A stretch of DNA of 64,000 bases from Hirschia baltica ATCC 49814. GTDB taxonomy: Bacteria; Pseudomonadota; Alphaproteobacteria; Caulobacterales; Hyphomonadaceae. Position 1 is the first letter of the stretch, and each line of letters starts with the position of its first letter. The notes beneath the pieces are model-generated. The model ran no database searches. It saw only the letters and a program-made list of their open reading frames with translations, and was not told the DNA's origin. Made by a program: the position numbers and the translations under genes. Below, piece by piece: positions 16,915-26,087 of this stretch. The stretch covers positions 2,480,001 through 2,544,000 of the forward strand of contig NC_012982.1 of the NCBI RefSeq assembly GCF_000023785.1, in the 5' to 3' direction.

Positions 16915-18240
16915 TCAAACAATTGGTTCTTCATTCAAAGCCAGAACCACGCCCGCCAAATAAAGCGACCCGCAAATATAAACGGTATCAGCTTTAATAT
17001 CACCCAATTTCGCAATAGCGCTTTCTAGCGATGGAATGGCTTGAGCACTGACTTTAAAACTCTGCGCAATCTTAACAAGTTTATTTGGATCAGCCCCCAA
17101 ACTACCTTCTTGCCCAGTATCTGTTGGTAAAGATGTCATCACAAATTGAGACACATAGGGCGCTAATTCAGCAATTATCTTTTCTGCATCTTTATTGCCT
17201 TGCATTGCCATCAAAATAATTGGTTTTGCTTCATCAAATTCCAATTGTGATTTTATAGCCTGCGCCAAAACTTTAGCTGCTGCTGGATTGTGCGCACCAT
17301 CTACAACAACCCGCCCGCCAATCACCTTTTGCAGAGGACCGCTTTTTAACGTTTGCATCCTTGCAGGCCAGCTGGCTTCGCGCAAACCAACAGACATTGT
17401 AGCCTTTGTAACATGAGGCAAACCAAGCACATTAAGTGCCGCGCATGCTGCCCCAGCATTCATCCGTTGATGCGGACCAGCCAACCCAAGCCAAGGTGCT
17501 CTGACAGTGCCGGAATCATCTTCAAAAACAAAGCTTTGATCTTCAAGACTGTCTTTCCAGTCACGTTCTGCTAAAATGACATTGGCACCTTTGTCTTTTG
17601 CAGCTTCAAGCAAAGCCTGTGTGGCGTCATTCTCGGTTTGCTGAGATATGATAACGGGTACGTCTGAGCGCATAATGCCAGCTTTGGTGCGCGCAATTGA
17701 GGGTATATCTGATACACCGAACATGCGCTCGTGATCTCGACCAATGCTTGTTATAATACACGCCGAAGGACGCGCCATAACGTTCGTTGAATCAAGCTCA
17801 CCACCTGCCCCTGTTTCGATAATGCAAAGATCAGCTTGAATTTGGCTAAACAATAGGAATGCAGCAGCGGTCAGCGCTTCAAAATATGTCAGATCGCATC
17901 CCGTATCTTCAACACGTTCCAATGCCGCAATTAATTCATCATCTGTGACCAGCCTACCCGCCACGCGGATACGTTCATTCACACGAATTAAATGCGGCGA
18001 TGTGAAGACATGCACGCCAAGATCAGAAGCCTCTGCCATAGAGCGCAAAAACGCTGCGACAGACCCTTTACCGTTGGTTCCTGCTATATGAATTGTAGGC
18101 GGCAGTTTATTCTGAGGGTCCCCCAGAGAGGCTAAGGCCTGTTTTATACGGTCTAGCCCAAACCGAATATCGACCCGGCCTCTTGGATCCTTAAATGCCG
18201 CTAATGCAGCATTTAAGGCATTATCCTCAGTCACACTCAA
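16915..18240 (-). CDS. folC: folylpolyglutamate/dihydrofolate synthase
   Basis: Protein of 441 aa of the Mur-ligase family. The P-loop is AGTNGKGSVAAFLRS near residues 53-67, with the omega-loop region SPHLIRVNERIRV, ETGAGGELDSTNV and the late VDGAHNPAA motif. FolC adds glutamate to dihydropteroate and to folates. The first codon is TTG at 18240, 2 bp after accD, with GTG two codons later as the alternative; translation is probably coupled to accD. Last gene of the trp-accD-folC unit. Confidence 0.94.
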   Translation of the reverse strand: MSVTEDNALNAALAAFKDPRGRVDIRFGLDRIKQALASLGDPQNKLPPTIHIAGTNGKGSVAAFLRSMAEASDLGVHVFTSPHLIRVNERIRVAGRLVTDDELIAALERVEDTGCDLTYFEALTAAAFLLFSQIQADLCIIETGAGGELDSTNVMARPSACIITSIGRDHERMFGVSDIPSIARTKAGIMRSDVPVIISQQTENDATQALLEAAKDKGANVILAERDWKDSLEDQSFVFEDDSGTVRAPWLGLAGPHQRMNAGAACAALNVLGLPHVTKATMSVGLREASWPARMQTLKSGPLQKVIGGRVVVDGAHNPAAAKVLAQAIKSQLEFDEAKPIILMAMQGNKDAEKIIAELAPYVSQFVMTSLPTDTGQEGSLGADPNKLVKIAQSFKVSAQAIPSLESAIAKLGDIKADTVYICGSLYLAGVVLALNEEPIV

Positions 18241-18242
18241 GA

Positions 18243-19283
18243 TTACTCGTCAGTCTTAGGTGCAGCTTTTGATTTTGCCTTACTGCGAGGTTTCGCTTTC
18301 GTAGCAGCAGGCTTCTCTTCGACGATTTCGTCAACTGCCGGCGCTTCTACTTCAACAACTTCGTCAGGAGCAGCTTCTGCTTCAGCAGCTTCTAGTTCTT
18401 CCACATCAGCAACAGCTATAGGTTCAACCTCCGGAAGTGGCTTACCACCCATGAGCATAGACAATATCTGACCAAGTTTTGCAGGTAGATCGCGGCGGTC
18501 TACAACCATATCCACCATACCGCGCTCACGTAGGAACTCAGCCCGCTGAAAACCTTCGGGTAATTTTTCACGTATCGTTTGCTCGATCACACGTGCACCC
18601 GCAAAAGCAACCATTGCCTCAGGTTCACCAATGTGAATGTCTCCGATCATGGCATAAGAAGCAGCCACACCGCCCGTGGTCGGGTCCGTGAGCACGACAA
18701 TGTATGGCAAGCTTGCGTCTTTTAATTCTGTGATCGCGACTGTCGTTCTAGGCATTTGCATGAGAGACAACGCTCCCTCTTGCATACGTGCACCACCAGA
18801 AGCCGTGCAAATAATCAATGCTGATTTTGTTTCAAGCGCTTTTTCTGCAGCAGTAATGAAAGCTTCACCCGCCGCCATTCCAAGCGATCCGCCCATGAAA
18901 GCAAAATCTTGCACCAACACAACCGCATTCTGTTTCCCGATTTTACCAATCGCTGCAGCCATACAGTCTTCGCGACCAGTTTTAGCGCGGGAAGATTTCA
19001 ATCGATCCACATATTTACGGTCGTCTTTAAATTTTAAAGGGTCTTTGACCACTTCTGGCAGTTCGAGCTCTTCATACTCACTACCATCAAACATGCTTTT
19101 AAAACGCAAATCTGGCCCAACACGTAAATGCGCGCCAGCAGGCGTAACGAAGAGAGAGGCTTCCAGATCGTCCTTGTAAACAAGATCTCCAGATTTAGGA
19201 CATTTAATCCATAGGTTTTCCGGCGTGTCTTTTTTTCCAAACACGTTCTTCAGGCCCGGTGGCAGATTTGTTAGCCAGCTCAT
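18243..19283 (-). CDS. accD: acetyl-CoA carboxylase carboxyltransferase subunit beta
   Basis: Protein of 346 aa, the beta half of the carboxyltransferase that makes malonyl-CoA for fatty acid synthesis. The crotonase-like core (DFAFMGGSLGMAAGEAF, CTASGGARMQEGALSLMQM, DPTTGGVAASYAMIGD) is intact. The N-terminal zinc ribbon is degenerate: of the four cysteines of the E. coli protein only one remains (IKCPKSGDLVY), the others being replaced (LFVTPAGAHLRV); some alphaproteobacterial AccD proteins share this loss. The C-terminal 65 residues are an acidic then lysine-rich low-complexity tail. Start ATG 19283. Confidence 0.95.
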   Translation of the reverse strand: MSWLTNLPPGLKNVFGKKDTPENLWIKCPKSGDLVYKDDLEASLFVTPAGAHLRVGPDLRFKSMFDGSEYEELELPEVVKDPLKFKDDRKYVDRLKSSRAKTGREDCMAAAIGKIGKQNAVVLVQDFAFMGGSLGMAAGEAFITAAEKALETKSALIICTASGGARMQEGALSLMQMPRTTVAITELKDASLPYIVVLTDPTTGGVAASYAMIGDIHIGEPEAMVAFAGARVIEQTIREKLPEGFQRAEFLRERGMVDMVVDRRDLPAKLGQILSMLMGGKPLPEVEPIAVADVEELEAAEAEAAPDEVVEVEAPAVDEIVEEKPAATKAKPRSKAKSKAAPKTDE

Positions 19284-19313
19284 CTGGTCATTCCCTGTAT
19301 TCTAATGTTCATC

Positions 19314-20138
19314 TTATGATCGACTTTCAGCAATTGCATCCGAAAGCACCTTTACCAGCGTCCCCATACGCCTTGGTGCATCAGACGGCATACCTGCTTC
19401 AACAGCCATACGAACTTCTTCAACAATAGCAGAACCAACAACAACACCATCAGCTAGCCGAGAAAATTCAGCTGCCTGCTCGGCTGTTTTGACTCCAAAA
19501 CCTACAGCAACTGGTAAGCCAGATGCATTTTTTGCGCGGTCTACACCCGCTTTAATATCTGTTTGCGCACCTGTTCCTGCGCCAGTAATCCCAGCAACAG
19601 ACACATAATAAACAAAACCCGATGATCCATTGGCAACCGTTTCCATACGCGCTTGCGTCGTCGTCGGTGTTGCTAGACGAATAACGGCGAGTTCCAAGTC
19701 TGCAAGGTATCCGCGCAATTCCGCATCTTCTTCAGGTGGTAAATCAACAGTGATAACACCATCTACACCTGAATCTGCGGCTGCCTCTGCAAATGCCTTA
19801 TAACCCATTTTATGGATAGGGTTTGCATATCCCATGATAATTAGCGGAGTATCTTGATTTGTTTCGCGGAAACGTTTTGCGACAGACAAAACATCCGCCA
19901 ACTTCGTTCCTGCTTTTAGGGAGCGTTGAGCCGCTTTTTGAATAGCCGGACCATCTGCCATTGGGTCAGTAAAAGGTGCGCCCAGTTCAATAATATCCGC
20001 ACCATTCTCAGCGAGCGCTTGAGCTGCCTCAAAAGATGTTTCCAGATCTGGATCACCACACATCATATAGGTCACAAACGCTGCGCGGTTTTGTGTTTTA
20101 GCTTTTTCAAAAGCAGCAGATATACGGGAAATAGGCAT
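19314..20138 (-). CDS. trpA: tryptophan synthase alpha subunit
   Basis: Protein of 274 aa, a TIM barrel that cleaves indole-3-glycerol phosphate. Key motifs are FVTYMMCGDPD near residue 20, the catalytic Glu in DIIELGAPFTDPMADGP and the catalytic Asp in GVDGVITVDLPPEE, plus the phosphate loop GFGVKTAEQ. ATG 20138 (MPISRIS) is chosen over the frame start at 20171. It follows cutA by 5 bp, so it is still inside the trp operon, and is followed 30 bp later by accD. Confidence 0.96.
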   Translation of the reverse strand: MPISRISAAFEKAKTQNRAAFVTYMMCGDPDLETSFEAAQALAENGADIIELGAPFTDPMADGPAIQKAAQRSLKAGTKLADVLSVAKRFRETNQDTPLIIMGYANPIHKMGYKAFAEAAADSGVDGVITVDLPPEEDAELRGYLADLELAVIRLATPTTTQARMETVANGSSGFVYYVSVAGITGAGTGAQTDIKAGVDRAKNASGLPVAVGFGVKTAEQAAEFSRLADGVVVGSAIVEEVRMAVEAGMPSDAPRRMGTLVKVLSDAIAESRS

Positions 20139-20143
20139 AAATT

Positions 20144-20464
20144 CTATGACTTTGCGTTTGTGTTTAACCAATCTGCATAACGTGCATTTGATTCAATGCA
20201 AGGCAATGCAAGTATTGCGGGAATTTCGTGCGGGTGAAGATCAATCACCTCAGCTTCAATTTTGCTATAGTTTTCGTGCGGAGCTTTAACCCAGAGAACC
20301 CACTCCTCTTCGCGTTCCAGCTCATCTTCCCACATATATATAGCTTCAACAGGCCCATCAATGTTGATGCAAGCCGCCAACTTTTTTAGGACAAGTGTTT
20401 CACCAATTGCTGCCGCACATTTATCATCAGGGCAATTGATACGAATGAGAATGATGCTCGTCAT
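20144..20464 (-). CDS. cutA: divalent-cation tolerance protein CutA
   Basis: Protein of 106 aa. Family signs are the opening SIILIRINCPDD, AACINIDGPVEAIYMWEDELEREEEWVLWVKA and HPHEIPAILALP near 85-96. CutA forms very stable trimers; its role in metal tolerance is disputed. The ATG at 20464 comes 1 bp after the trpB stop codon and the stop is 5 bp before trpA, so it is embedded in the trp operon between the genes of the two tryptophan synthase subunits. The upstream part of the frame lies inside trpB and is ignored. Confidence 0.93.
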   Translation of the reverse strand: MTSIILIRINCPDDKCAAAIGETLVLKKLAACINIDGPVEAIYMWEDELEREEEWVLWVKAPHENYSKIEAEVIDLHPHEIPAILALPCIESNARYADWLNTNAKS

Positions 20465-20465
20465 A

Positions 20466-21680
20466 CTAATCAATATCAATTCCAAGATGACCCGCGACAG
20501 AGAATACATCTTTATCACCACGCCCACATAAGTTCATTATGATGAGGCCATCTTTACCCAACTCCCTAGCAACATCACCAACGCGCGCAATTGCGTGTGC
20601 GGGTTCAAGCGCGGGAATGATACCTTCTAGTTTTGTACATAGCTGAAAAGCATCCAGAGCCTCTTTGTCAGTGCATGTCAGATATTCAGCGCGGCCTGTA
20701 TCCTTCAGGAAGGAATGCTCAGGTCCGATACCCGGATAGTCCAACCCTGCAGAGATAGAATGCGCATCTATAATCTGCCCATCACCATCTTGAAGCAGAT
20801 ATGTGCGATTTCCATGCAGGATACCCGGCTCTCCGCCGTTGAGGGCTGCCGCGTGCTCGCCTGTCTCGATACCATGGCCTGATGCTTCCACACCGATCAT
20901 TCTTACGTTTTCATCTTCTAAGAATGGATGGAATAATCCTATCGCGTTAGATCCGCCGCCAATACACGCCATAACAACATCTGGAAGCCGACCTTCGCGT
21001 TCCATAATCTGTGCTTTAGCTTCACGGCCAATGACAGATTGGAAATCACGCACCATAGCTGGGTATGGGTGTGGACCAGCGGCTGTCCCGATACAATAAA
21101 ATGTATCATGCACATTCGTCACCCAATCGCGCAATGCTTCATTCATCGCGTCTTTCAGCGTGCCTGTTCCTGATGATACGGGTACAATTTCAGCGCCCAA
21201 TAGCTTCATGCGGAACACATTTGGTTTTTGGCGCTCTACATCAGTCGCCCCCATAAACACAGTACATGGAAGTCCAAAGCGTGCACAGATAGTAGCTGTT
21301 GCCACGCCGTGCTGCCCTGCTCCAGTTTCAGCAATAATGCGGGTCTTGCCCATGCGCAAAGCCAATAGTACTTGCCCCAGACAGTTATTCACCTTGTGTG
21401 ATCCTGTATGGTTTAGTTCATCCCGCTTGAAATATATTTTCGCACCATCAAAATGCTCTGTTAAGCGTTCAGCAAAATACATTGCCGATGGACGCCCCAC
21501 ATAATCCTGCATCAAGCCTCGATATAGCTTTTCAAATTCCGGGTCTGCTTTTGCAGCTTCGTATTCTTTTTCAAGATCGAGGATAAGCGGCATTAAAGTC
21601 TCGGCAACATAGCGTCCACCAAACTCTCCAAAACGTCCGCTTTCGTCAGGCCATTTATTCCAAGTATTGCGCGTGTCCAT
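20466..21680 (-). CDS. trpB: tryptophan synthase beta subunit
   Basis: Protein of 404 aa, PLP-dependent, condensing indole with serine. The PLP lysine is in [13 protein letters not shown] near residue 90, the phosphate-binding loop is [15 protein letters not shown], and [10 protein letters not shown] opens the conserved part. ATG 21680 (MDTRNTW) has AAGGATG upstream and matches the family start; the frame continues 21 codons further without support. Order trpF, trpB, cutA, trpA on one strand. Confidence 0.97.
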   Translation of the reverse strand: MDTRNTWNKWPDESGRFGEFGGRYVAETLMPLILDLEKEYEAAKADPEFEKLYRGLMQDYVGRPSAMYFAERLTEHFDGAKIYFKRDELNHTGSHKVNNCLGQVLLALRMGKTRIIAETGAGQHGVATATICARFGLPCTVFMGATDVERQKPNVFRMKLLGAEIVPVSSGTGTLKDAMNEALRDWVTNVHDTFYCIGTAAGPHPYPAMVRDFQSVIGREAKAQIMEREGRLPDVVMACIGGGSNAIGLFHPFLEDENVRMIGVEASGHGIETGEHAAALNGGEPGILHGNRTYLLQDGDGQIIDAHSISAGLDYPGIGPEHSFLKDTGRAEYLTCTDKEALDAFQLCTKLEGIIPALEPAHAIARVGDVARELGKDGLIIMNLCGRGDKDVFSVAGHLGIDID

Positions 21681-21808
21681 GACGAAACATCCTTCTAAAT
21701 CAACTGAAGCATTCAGATAGCGTGAACACCTGAAAAGTACCACGCTTTATACGCGTGATTTTTGCAAAAGATTGTTTTTCTTCGCATATCGTTCAAGAAA
21801 AACTAGGC

Positions 21809-22450
21809 TTATGTTGTAATAACCGCAGAAATAAAGCTCCGAATAAGATTTGCATCTTTCTGACCAGGACTAATTTCAACGCCCGAAGAGACATCAACCA
21901 TATGCGCACCAGATTGAAAGATAGCGTCTTTCACATTACCCGCATTCAGACCACCAGCAAGAAACCACGGCACCGGCACATCAAAATCTTGCATGATCTG
22001 CCAATTGAACCGCGTTCCGTTTCCACCTGGTAGCTTGTCTTCTGGACTGGGCTTGGCATCAAACAGAACAAAATCATATTTGCGCATTTCCTGATCACTT
22101 GGAAAATCAGATTGATCTGCGACAGAATAAGCGCGCATGAAATTCATATCTGGACGTATCGCCTTAACCAAATGCATCATCTCATCTGTAATGTCGCCGT
22201 GAATCTGCAAACCGCCTACACTCGGCACATGCTGAGAGATATCGCGCAGAACCTCAATACTGGGTTTTGCTAGCACAACCCAAGTCATGCATTTATCACC
22301 GACATAATTTGTGAGATTTTCAATTGCCTGCAATTCAAGGTGACGCGGGCTTTTCTGAAAATGTACAAAACCAAGATGCTCGGCACCAGCATTAATTGCG
22401 ACGTCAATCATGGCCATATCTTGAAGGCCACAAATCTTCACATTTTTCAT
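21809..22450 (-). CDS. trpF: phosphoribosylanthranilate isomerase
   Basis: Protein of 213 aa, a TIM barrel converting N-(5-phosphoribosyl)-anthranilate in tryptophan synthesis. VKICGLQD at the start contains the catalytic Cys, LFDAKPSPEDKLPGGNGTRFNW contains the catalytic Asp, and FLAGGLNAGNV and VDVSSGVEISPGQKD are the phosphate-binding loops. ATG 22450 is preferred over a GTG four codons earlier. First gene of the trp unit, 128 bp ahead of trpB. trpC, trpD and trpE are not in the window. Confidence 0.95.
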   Translation of the reverse strand: MKNVKICGLQDMAMIDVAINAGAEHLGFVHFQKSPRHLELQAIENLTNYVGDKCMTWVVLAKPSIEVLRDISQHVPSVGGLQIHGDITDEMMHLVKAIRPDMNFMRAYSVADQSDFPSDQEMRKYDFVLFDAKPSPEDKLPGGNGTRFNWQIMQDFDVPVPWFLAGGLNAGNVKDAIFQSGAHMVDVSSGVEISPGQKDANLIRSFISAVITT

Positions 22451-22519
22451 AAGCTTAAACACCTAAAGCAAATTCTTTATTGTACATTTTGGTCAGTATA
22501 CAAAGAAATACTTAGAGCT

Positions 22520-22549
22520 AAAACAAGAAAGGCGACCATAAAGGCCGCC
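22520..22549 (-). terminator. terminator of mscL
   Basis: Minus strand GGCGGCC-TTTAT-GGTCGCC (one G-T pair) followed by TTTCTTGTTTT. It lies about 50 bp after the mscL stop and separates mscL from the trp operon promoter. Confidence 0.7.
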
Positions 22550-22598
22550 CTTCCGTAATATACTTTAAACTCTACATGCGTTGCTGTATAAACGATAA

Positions 22599-23003
22599 TT
22601 ATTTCTTAAGCAAGTCTCTGATTTCAGCAAGAAGTACTTCCTGAGCAGGAGGAGCTGCAGGCTCTGCAGGCGCTTCTTCCTCTTTTTTCTTCAGGTTGTT
22701 CATGCCCTTAATCACGAAGAATACAGCCAACGCAACAATGAGAAATGAAATCGCGTTATTAATGAACAATCCATAGCTAATTGCGACTGCTTCTGTTCCT
22801 GCTTCAGCATCAGCTGGCTTCAAAACGTATGCTAAATTGGCGAAATCTACACCGCCCAAAAGCAAACCGATTGGCGGCATTATGATGTCATCCACAAAAG
22901 ACTTCACCACAGTTGCGAACGCGCCTCCCATGATGAAACCAACAGCCATATCGACGAGGTTGCCCTTCATCGCAAATTCTTTGAATTCAGTAATCATTCC
23001 CAT
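22599..23003 (-). CDS. mscL: large-conductance mechanosensitive channel
   Basis: Protein of 134 aa forming a homopentameric inner-membrane channel that opens on hypo-osmotic shock. The opening [27 protein letters not shown] is the amphipathic N-terminal helix running into TM1 (about 15-45); TM2 is [18 protein letters not shown] (about 80-100), followed by the charged KKKEEE helix and a C-terminal bundle helix. A proline/alanine linker replaces part of the usual cytoplasmic tail. Independent unit with its own terminator. Confidence 0.95.
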   Translation of the reverse strand: MGMITEFKEFAMKGNLVDMAVGFIMGGAFATVVKSFVDDIIMPPIGLLLGGVDFANLAYVLKPADAEAGTEAVAISYGLFINNAISFLIVALAVFFVIKGMNNLKKKEEEAPAEPAAPPAQEVLLAEIRDLLKK

Positions 23004-23156
23004 AAGTTCAGCCCCTTTTTAAAGATCGATTCGTGTCCGATTACGCGAATCATTTGAAAGATTCTAACGTACACATTTCGACTTTCGTCGCAATAACACA
23101 GTGCAGTACTAGGTTTAACAACCTAATCTAAGCTCAACCTATATTATTGATAAGGA

Positions 23157-23456
23157 CTACCTATCTTCGGGATCTTCGCCATTATTTAAACGCGCACGAA
23201 GCTCTTTCCCAGCCTTAAAGAACGGGACAAATTTCTGTTCAACAGGCACTGATTCACCTGTCCGCGGATTACGACCTGTTCGCGCTTCTCGCTGACGAAC
23301 GGAAAAAGCACCGAAACCACGAAGTTCAACGCGGTCGCCTGCTTCTAGAGCCGCTGCGATCTCGTCAAGAATGACGTCCACGATCCGCTCAACTTCTCGT
23401 GGGCGAATTTCTGGGCGTTCTTCTGACAGACGCAATATGAGTTCTGAACGTAGCAT
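23157..23456 (-). CDS. ihfB: integration host factor beta subunit
   Basis: Protein of 99 aa, a bacterial DNA-bending protein of the HU/IHF family. Helices 1-2 ([29 protein letters not shown]), the [27 protein letters not shown] arm with the intercalating proline, and the [16 protein letters not shown] tail are typical of IhfB. IHF bends DNA at sigma-54 promoters, relevant to the flagellin promoters here. It lies downstream of rpsA as in many proteobacteria but behind a terminator, so it likely has its own promoter in the 106-bp gap. No clear ribosome site precedes ATG 23456. Confidence 0.92.
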   Translation of the reverse strand: MLRSELILRLSEERPEIRPREVERIVDVILDEIAAALEAGDRVELRGFGAFSVRQREARTGRNPRTGESVPVEQKFVPFFKAGKELRARLNNGEDPEDR

Positions 23457-23472
23457 ATGACAACTTGAAATG

Positions 23473-23507
23473 AAAAAGGCCCGAAAAGCAAGTACTTCTC
23501 GGGCCTT
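23473..23507 (-). terminator. terminator of rpsA
   Basis: Minus strand AAGGCCCGA / TCGGGCCTT with a loop of about 14 nt followed by TTTC. Placed 55 bp past the rpsA stop, between rpsA and ihfB. Confidence 0.75.
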
Positions 23508-23562
23508 ATCGCTATTTTTTTATCGGAAATGCATCTCCGACAGCCTTTTAAGGGGCGATTTC

Positions 23563-25257
23563 TTAGTTTTCGTCGTCAGTCTTAAGAGCCGCACTTAGAA
23601 TATCACCAAGAGAAGCACCTGATTCGGCTGAACCATATTGCTCTACTGCTTCTTTCTCTTCGCGAATCTCTAGCGCTTTCACAGACAATCCAACGCGGCG
23701 AGACGCTTTGTCGAACTGTGTAATAAGAGCATCGATCTTGTCACCTACTGAGAAACGCTCTGGACGTTGCTCTGCACGGTCACGAGATAGATCAGATTTA
23801 CGGATGAATGCAGTCATTTCCTGACCTTCATCACCGAAGGAAACTTCGATACCACCAGAAGCAACTTCAGTCACAGTTACAGTAACTGTTTTGTTCTTGC
23901 GAACATCAGAAGTTTCAATTGGGTCACCAGTAAGCTGTTTGATACCAAGAGAAATACGTTCTTTCTCAACATCAACATCAAGAACACGCGCTTTAACAGT
24001 GTCGCCTTTGTTGAAGTCTTGAATGGCTTCTTCGCCAGAACGGTTCCAGTCGATGTCGTTAATGTGAACCATACCATCAAGCTCAGGACCAAGACCGATA
24101 AACATACCGAATTCTGTGATTCCGCGAACTTCACCTTCAACATCAGAACCTGTTGGATTTTCAGCAATGAATGCTTCCCATGGGTTGTTCTGAGTTTGTT
24201 TAAGGCCAAGTGAGATACGACGCTTGTCGCTATCAACATCAAGAACCATAACTTCCACTTCTTGAGAAGAAGAGATGATTTTGCCTGGGTGTAGGTTTTT
24301 CTTAGTCCAGCTCATTTCAGAAACGTGGATAAGACCTTCAACACCATCTTCTAGCTCAACAAACGCACCATAATCAGTGATGTTTGTGACGCGACCAGAT
24401 AGTTTCGCACCGAGTGGGTATTTCGCTGCAACGCCATCCCATGGGTCTGACATTAATTGCTTCATACCTAGAGAGATACGTTGCGTGTCTGGATTGATCT
24501 TGATGATCTGAACTTCAACTTCTTGACCAACTTCTACAACTTGGCTTGGGTGCGATACGCGTTTCCAAGACATGTCTGTGACGTGTAGAAGACCATCAAT
24601 TCCGCCAAGGTCAACGAATGCACCATAATCAGTGATGTTCTTAACAACACCGCGACGCTGTTCGCCTTCACCCATGTTGCCAACGATCTCAGCGCGTTGT
24701 TCTGCGCGAGACTCTTCAAGAACGGCACGACGTGAAACAACAATGTTTCCACGTGGACGGTCCATTTTAAGAATGGCGAATGGTTGTTCTTGACCCATAA
24801 GAGGACCAACGTCACGGATTGGACGAATGTCAACTTGTGAACCAGGAAGGAATGCGTTTACGCCGCCAAGGTCAACAGTGAATCCACCTTTAACACGGCC
24901 AACAATTGCACCCTTGATAGTTTCTTTAGCAGCGTACTGCCCTTCAAGACGGTTCCATGCTTCTTCACGGCGCGCTTTGTCGCGGGAAAGAACTGCGTCT
25001 CCGAGCGCGTTTTCGATGCGCTCAAGGAAAACTTCAACCAATGCGCCAACTTCAGGACGCTTGTCTTGGGAAAATTCTCTAGTCGGAATACGACCTTCAG
25101 TTTTCAAACCGACATCAACAACCACAAAGTCGTTATCAACTGCAGTAACTGTGGCTGGGATAACCCGGCCTTCAATCATTGAGTTACCGGAAAAACTGTC
25201 TTCGAACATCGCGGCAAAGTCGTCGGTGCTCGGATTCATCGAGTCTAGGTCAGACAT
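23563..25257 (-). CDS. rpsA: 30S ribosomal protein S1
   Basis: Protein of 564 aa containing six S1 RNA-binding repeats (for example [41 protein letters not shown] and [29 protein letters not shown]). S1 helps the ribosome bind and unfold mRNA leaders. The frame opens at a GTG (25263), but ATG 25257 sits 6 nt after GGAG and is chosen. An upstream promoter-like pair (25358-25386) and a leader of about 95 nt with hairpins suggest autogenous control as known for S1. It follows cmk in the classical aroA-cmk-rpsA order. Confidence 0.96.
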   Translation of the reverse strand: MSDLDSMNPSTDDFAAMFEDSFSGNSMIEGRVIPATVTAVDNDFVVVDVGLKTEGRIPTREFSQDKRPEVGALVEVFLERIENALGDAVLSRDKARREEAWNRLEGQYAAKETIKGAIVGRVKGGFTVDLGGVNAFLPGSQVDIRPIRDVGPLMGQEQPFAILKMDRPRGNIVVSRRAVLEESRAEQRAEIVGNMGEGEQRRGVVKNITDYGAFVDLGGIDGLLHVTDMSWKRVSHPSQVVEVGQEVEVQIIKINPDTQRISLGMKQLMSDPWDGVAAKYPLGAKLSGRVTNITDYGAFVELEDGVEGLIHVSEMSWTKKNLHPGKIISSSQEVEVMVLDVDSDKRRISLGLKQTQNNPWEAFIAENPTGSDVEGEVRGITEFGMFIGLGPELDGMVHINDIDWNRSGEEAIQDFNKGDTVKARVLDVDVEKERISLGIKQLTGDPIETSDVRKNKTVTVTVTEVASGGIEVSFGDEGQEMTAFIRKSDLSRDRAEQRPERFSVGDKIDALITQFDKASRRVGLSVKALEIREEKEAVEQYGSAESGASLGDILSAALKTDDEN

Positions 25258-25357
25258 CAACACTCCAAATTTTATCGTCGTTACAGGCCAGCTGGTTGTC
25301 CCAGCGGTCTCGCTACACCACGTAGCTTATATTTATTTTCTCCACAGGAGAGCGGGC

Positions 25358-25386
25358 GGTATCCCGCCGCAAGGCCAATAAGTCAA
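25358..25386 (-). promoter_or_regulatory. possible rpsA promoter
   Basis: Minus strand TTGACT (25381-25386), 17-bp spacer, GATACC (25358-25363). The -35 is good and the -10 moderate. It lies in the cmk-rpsA gap. The leader downstream contains GGCGG/CCGCC and TCTCC/GGAGA hairpins. Confidence 0.4.
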
Positions 25387-25451
25387 GGCTTACAGCCAGA
25401 AACACAGGGAATCTGCGGTTGATTTTGCAAGAATCAGCCAATTTGCGCTTT

Positions 25452-26084
25452 TTAAGCGACAAATCCCTTTTTTAAAGCGAAATTTAGCGCTGTTTCAAAA
25501 ACATCATCAGGCCCCATTTGGGTCGTATCCAATTGTAGAGCATCCTCTGCCGGTTTCATAGGAGCAACTTCACGTGTCTTGTCTCGAATATCCCGCTCAC
25601 GCAACTCGGCAATCATCTGTTCCAAAGAAATCGGCTTGCCCGCTTTTTCGAGCTCCATGCAGCGCCTGCGAGCGCGCTCTTCTACAGATGCGTCGACCCA
25701 AAATTTCACATCCGCCTCGGGGCAGACAACTGTTCCAATATCACGGCCATCCAAAACTGCCCCGCCCTTTTGACCAGCAAAAGAGCGTTGTAATTCAAAC
25801 AATGCCTGACGCACTTTAGACAATGCAGCAACTTTAGAAGCAGACTGCCCCGCTTCAGCTGTTCGCAAATCAGCATCTGGATATAAAGTTAAATCGAGTT
25901 TGGCAGCAATTTCTGCGCAGGCCTCTTCATCAGTCAGGTCAACACCAGCAATCGTCGCAGCCACTCCAGTTGCGCGATACAAAGCGCCTGTATCCATATG
26001 TGGTACACCAAAATGTGCCGCAAGCCTTTTTGCAAGAGTCCCTTTACCCGATGCTAGCGTGCCATCAATAGCAATAATCATCAT
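25452..26084 (-). CDS. cmk: cytidylate kinase
   Basis: Protein of 210 aa phosphorylating CMP and dCMP. The P-loop is DGTLASGKGTLAKRLA near residues 7-22 with the unusual Leu-Ala before Ser-Gly-Lys; HMDTGALYRATGVAA and GAVLDGRDIGTVVCPEADVKFWVDASVEERARRR are the CMP-binding and lid motifs. ATG 26084 is followed directly by a second ATG, and either may be used. It begins 3 bp after aroA, so translation is likely coupled. Confidence 0.95.
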   Translation of the reverse strand: MMIIAIDGTLASGKGTLAKRLAAHFGVPHMDTGALYRATGVAATIAGVDLTDEEACAEIAAKLDLTLYPDADLRTAEAGQSASKVAALSKVRQALFELQRSFAGQKGGAVLDGRDIGTVVCPEADVKFWVDASVEERARRRCMELEKAGKPISLEQMIAELRERDIRDKTREVAPMKPAEDALQLDTTQMGPDDVFETALNFALKKGFVA

Positions 26085-26087
26085 TCT

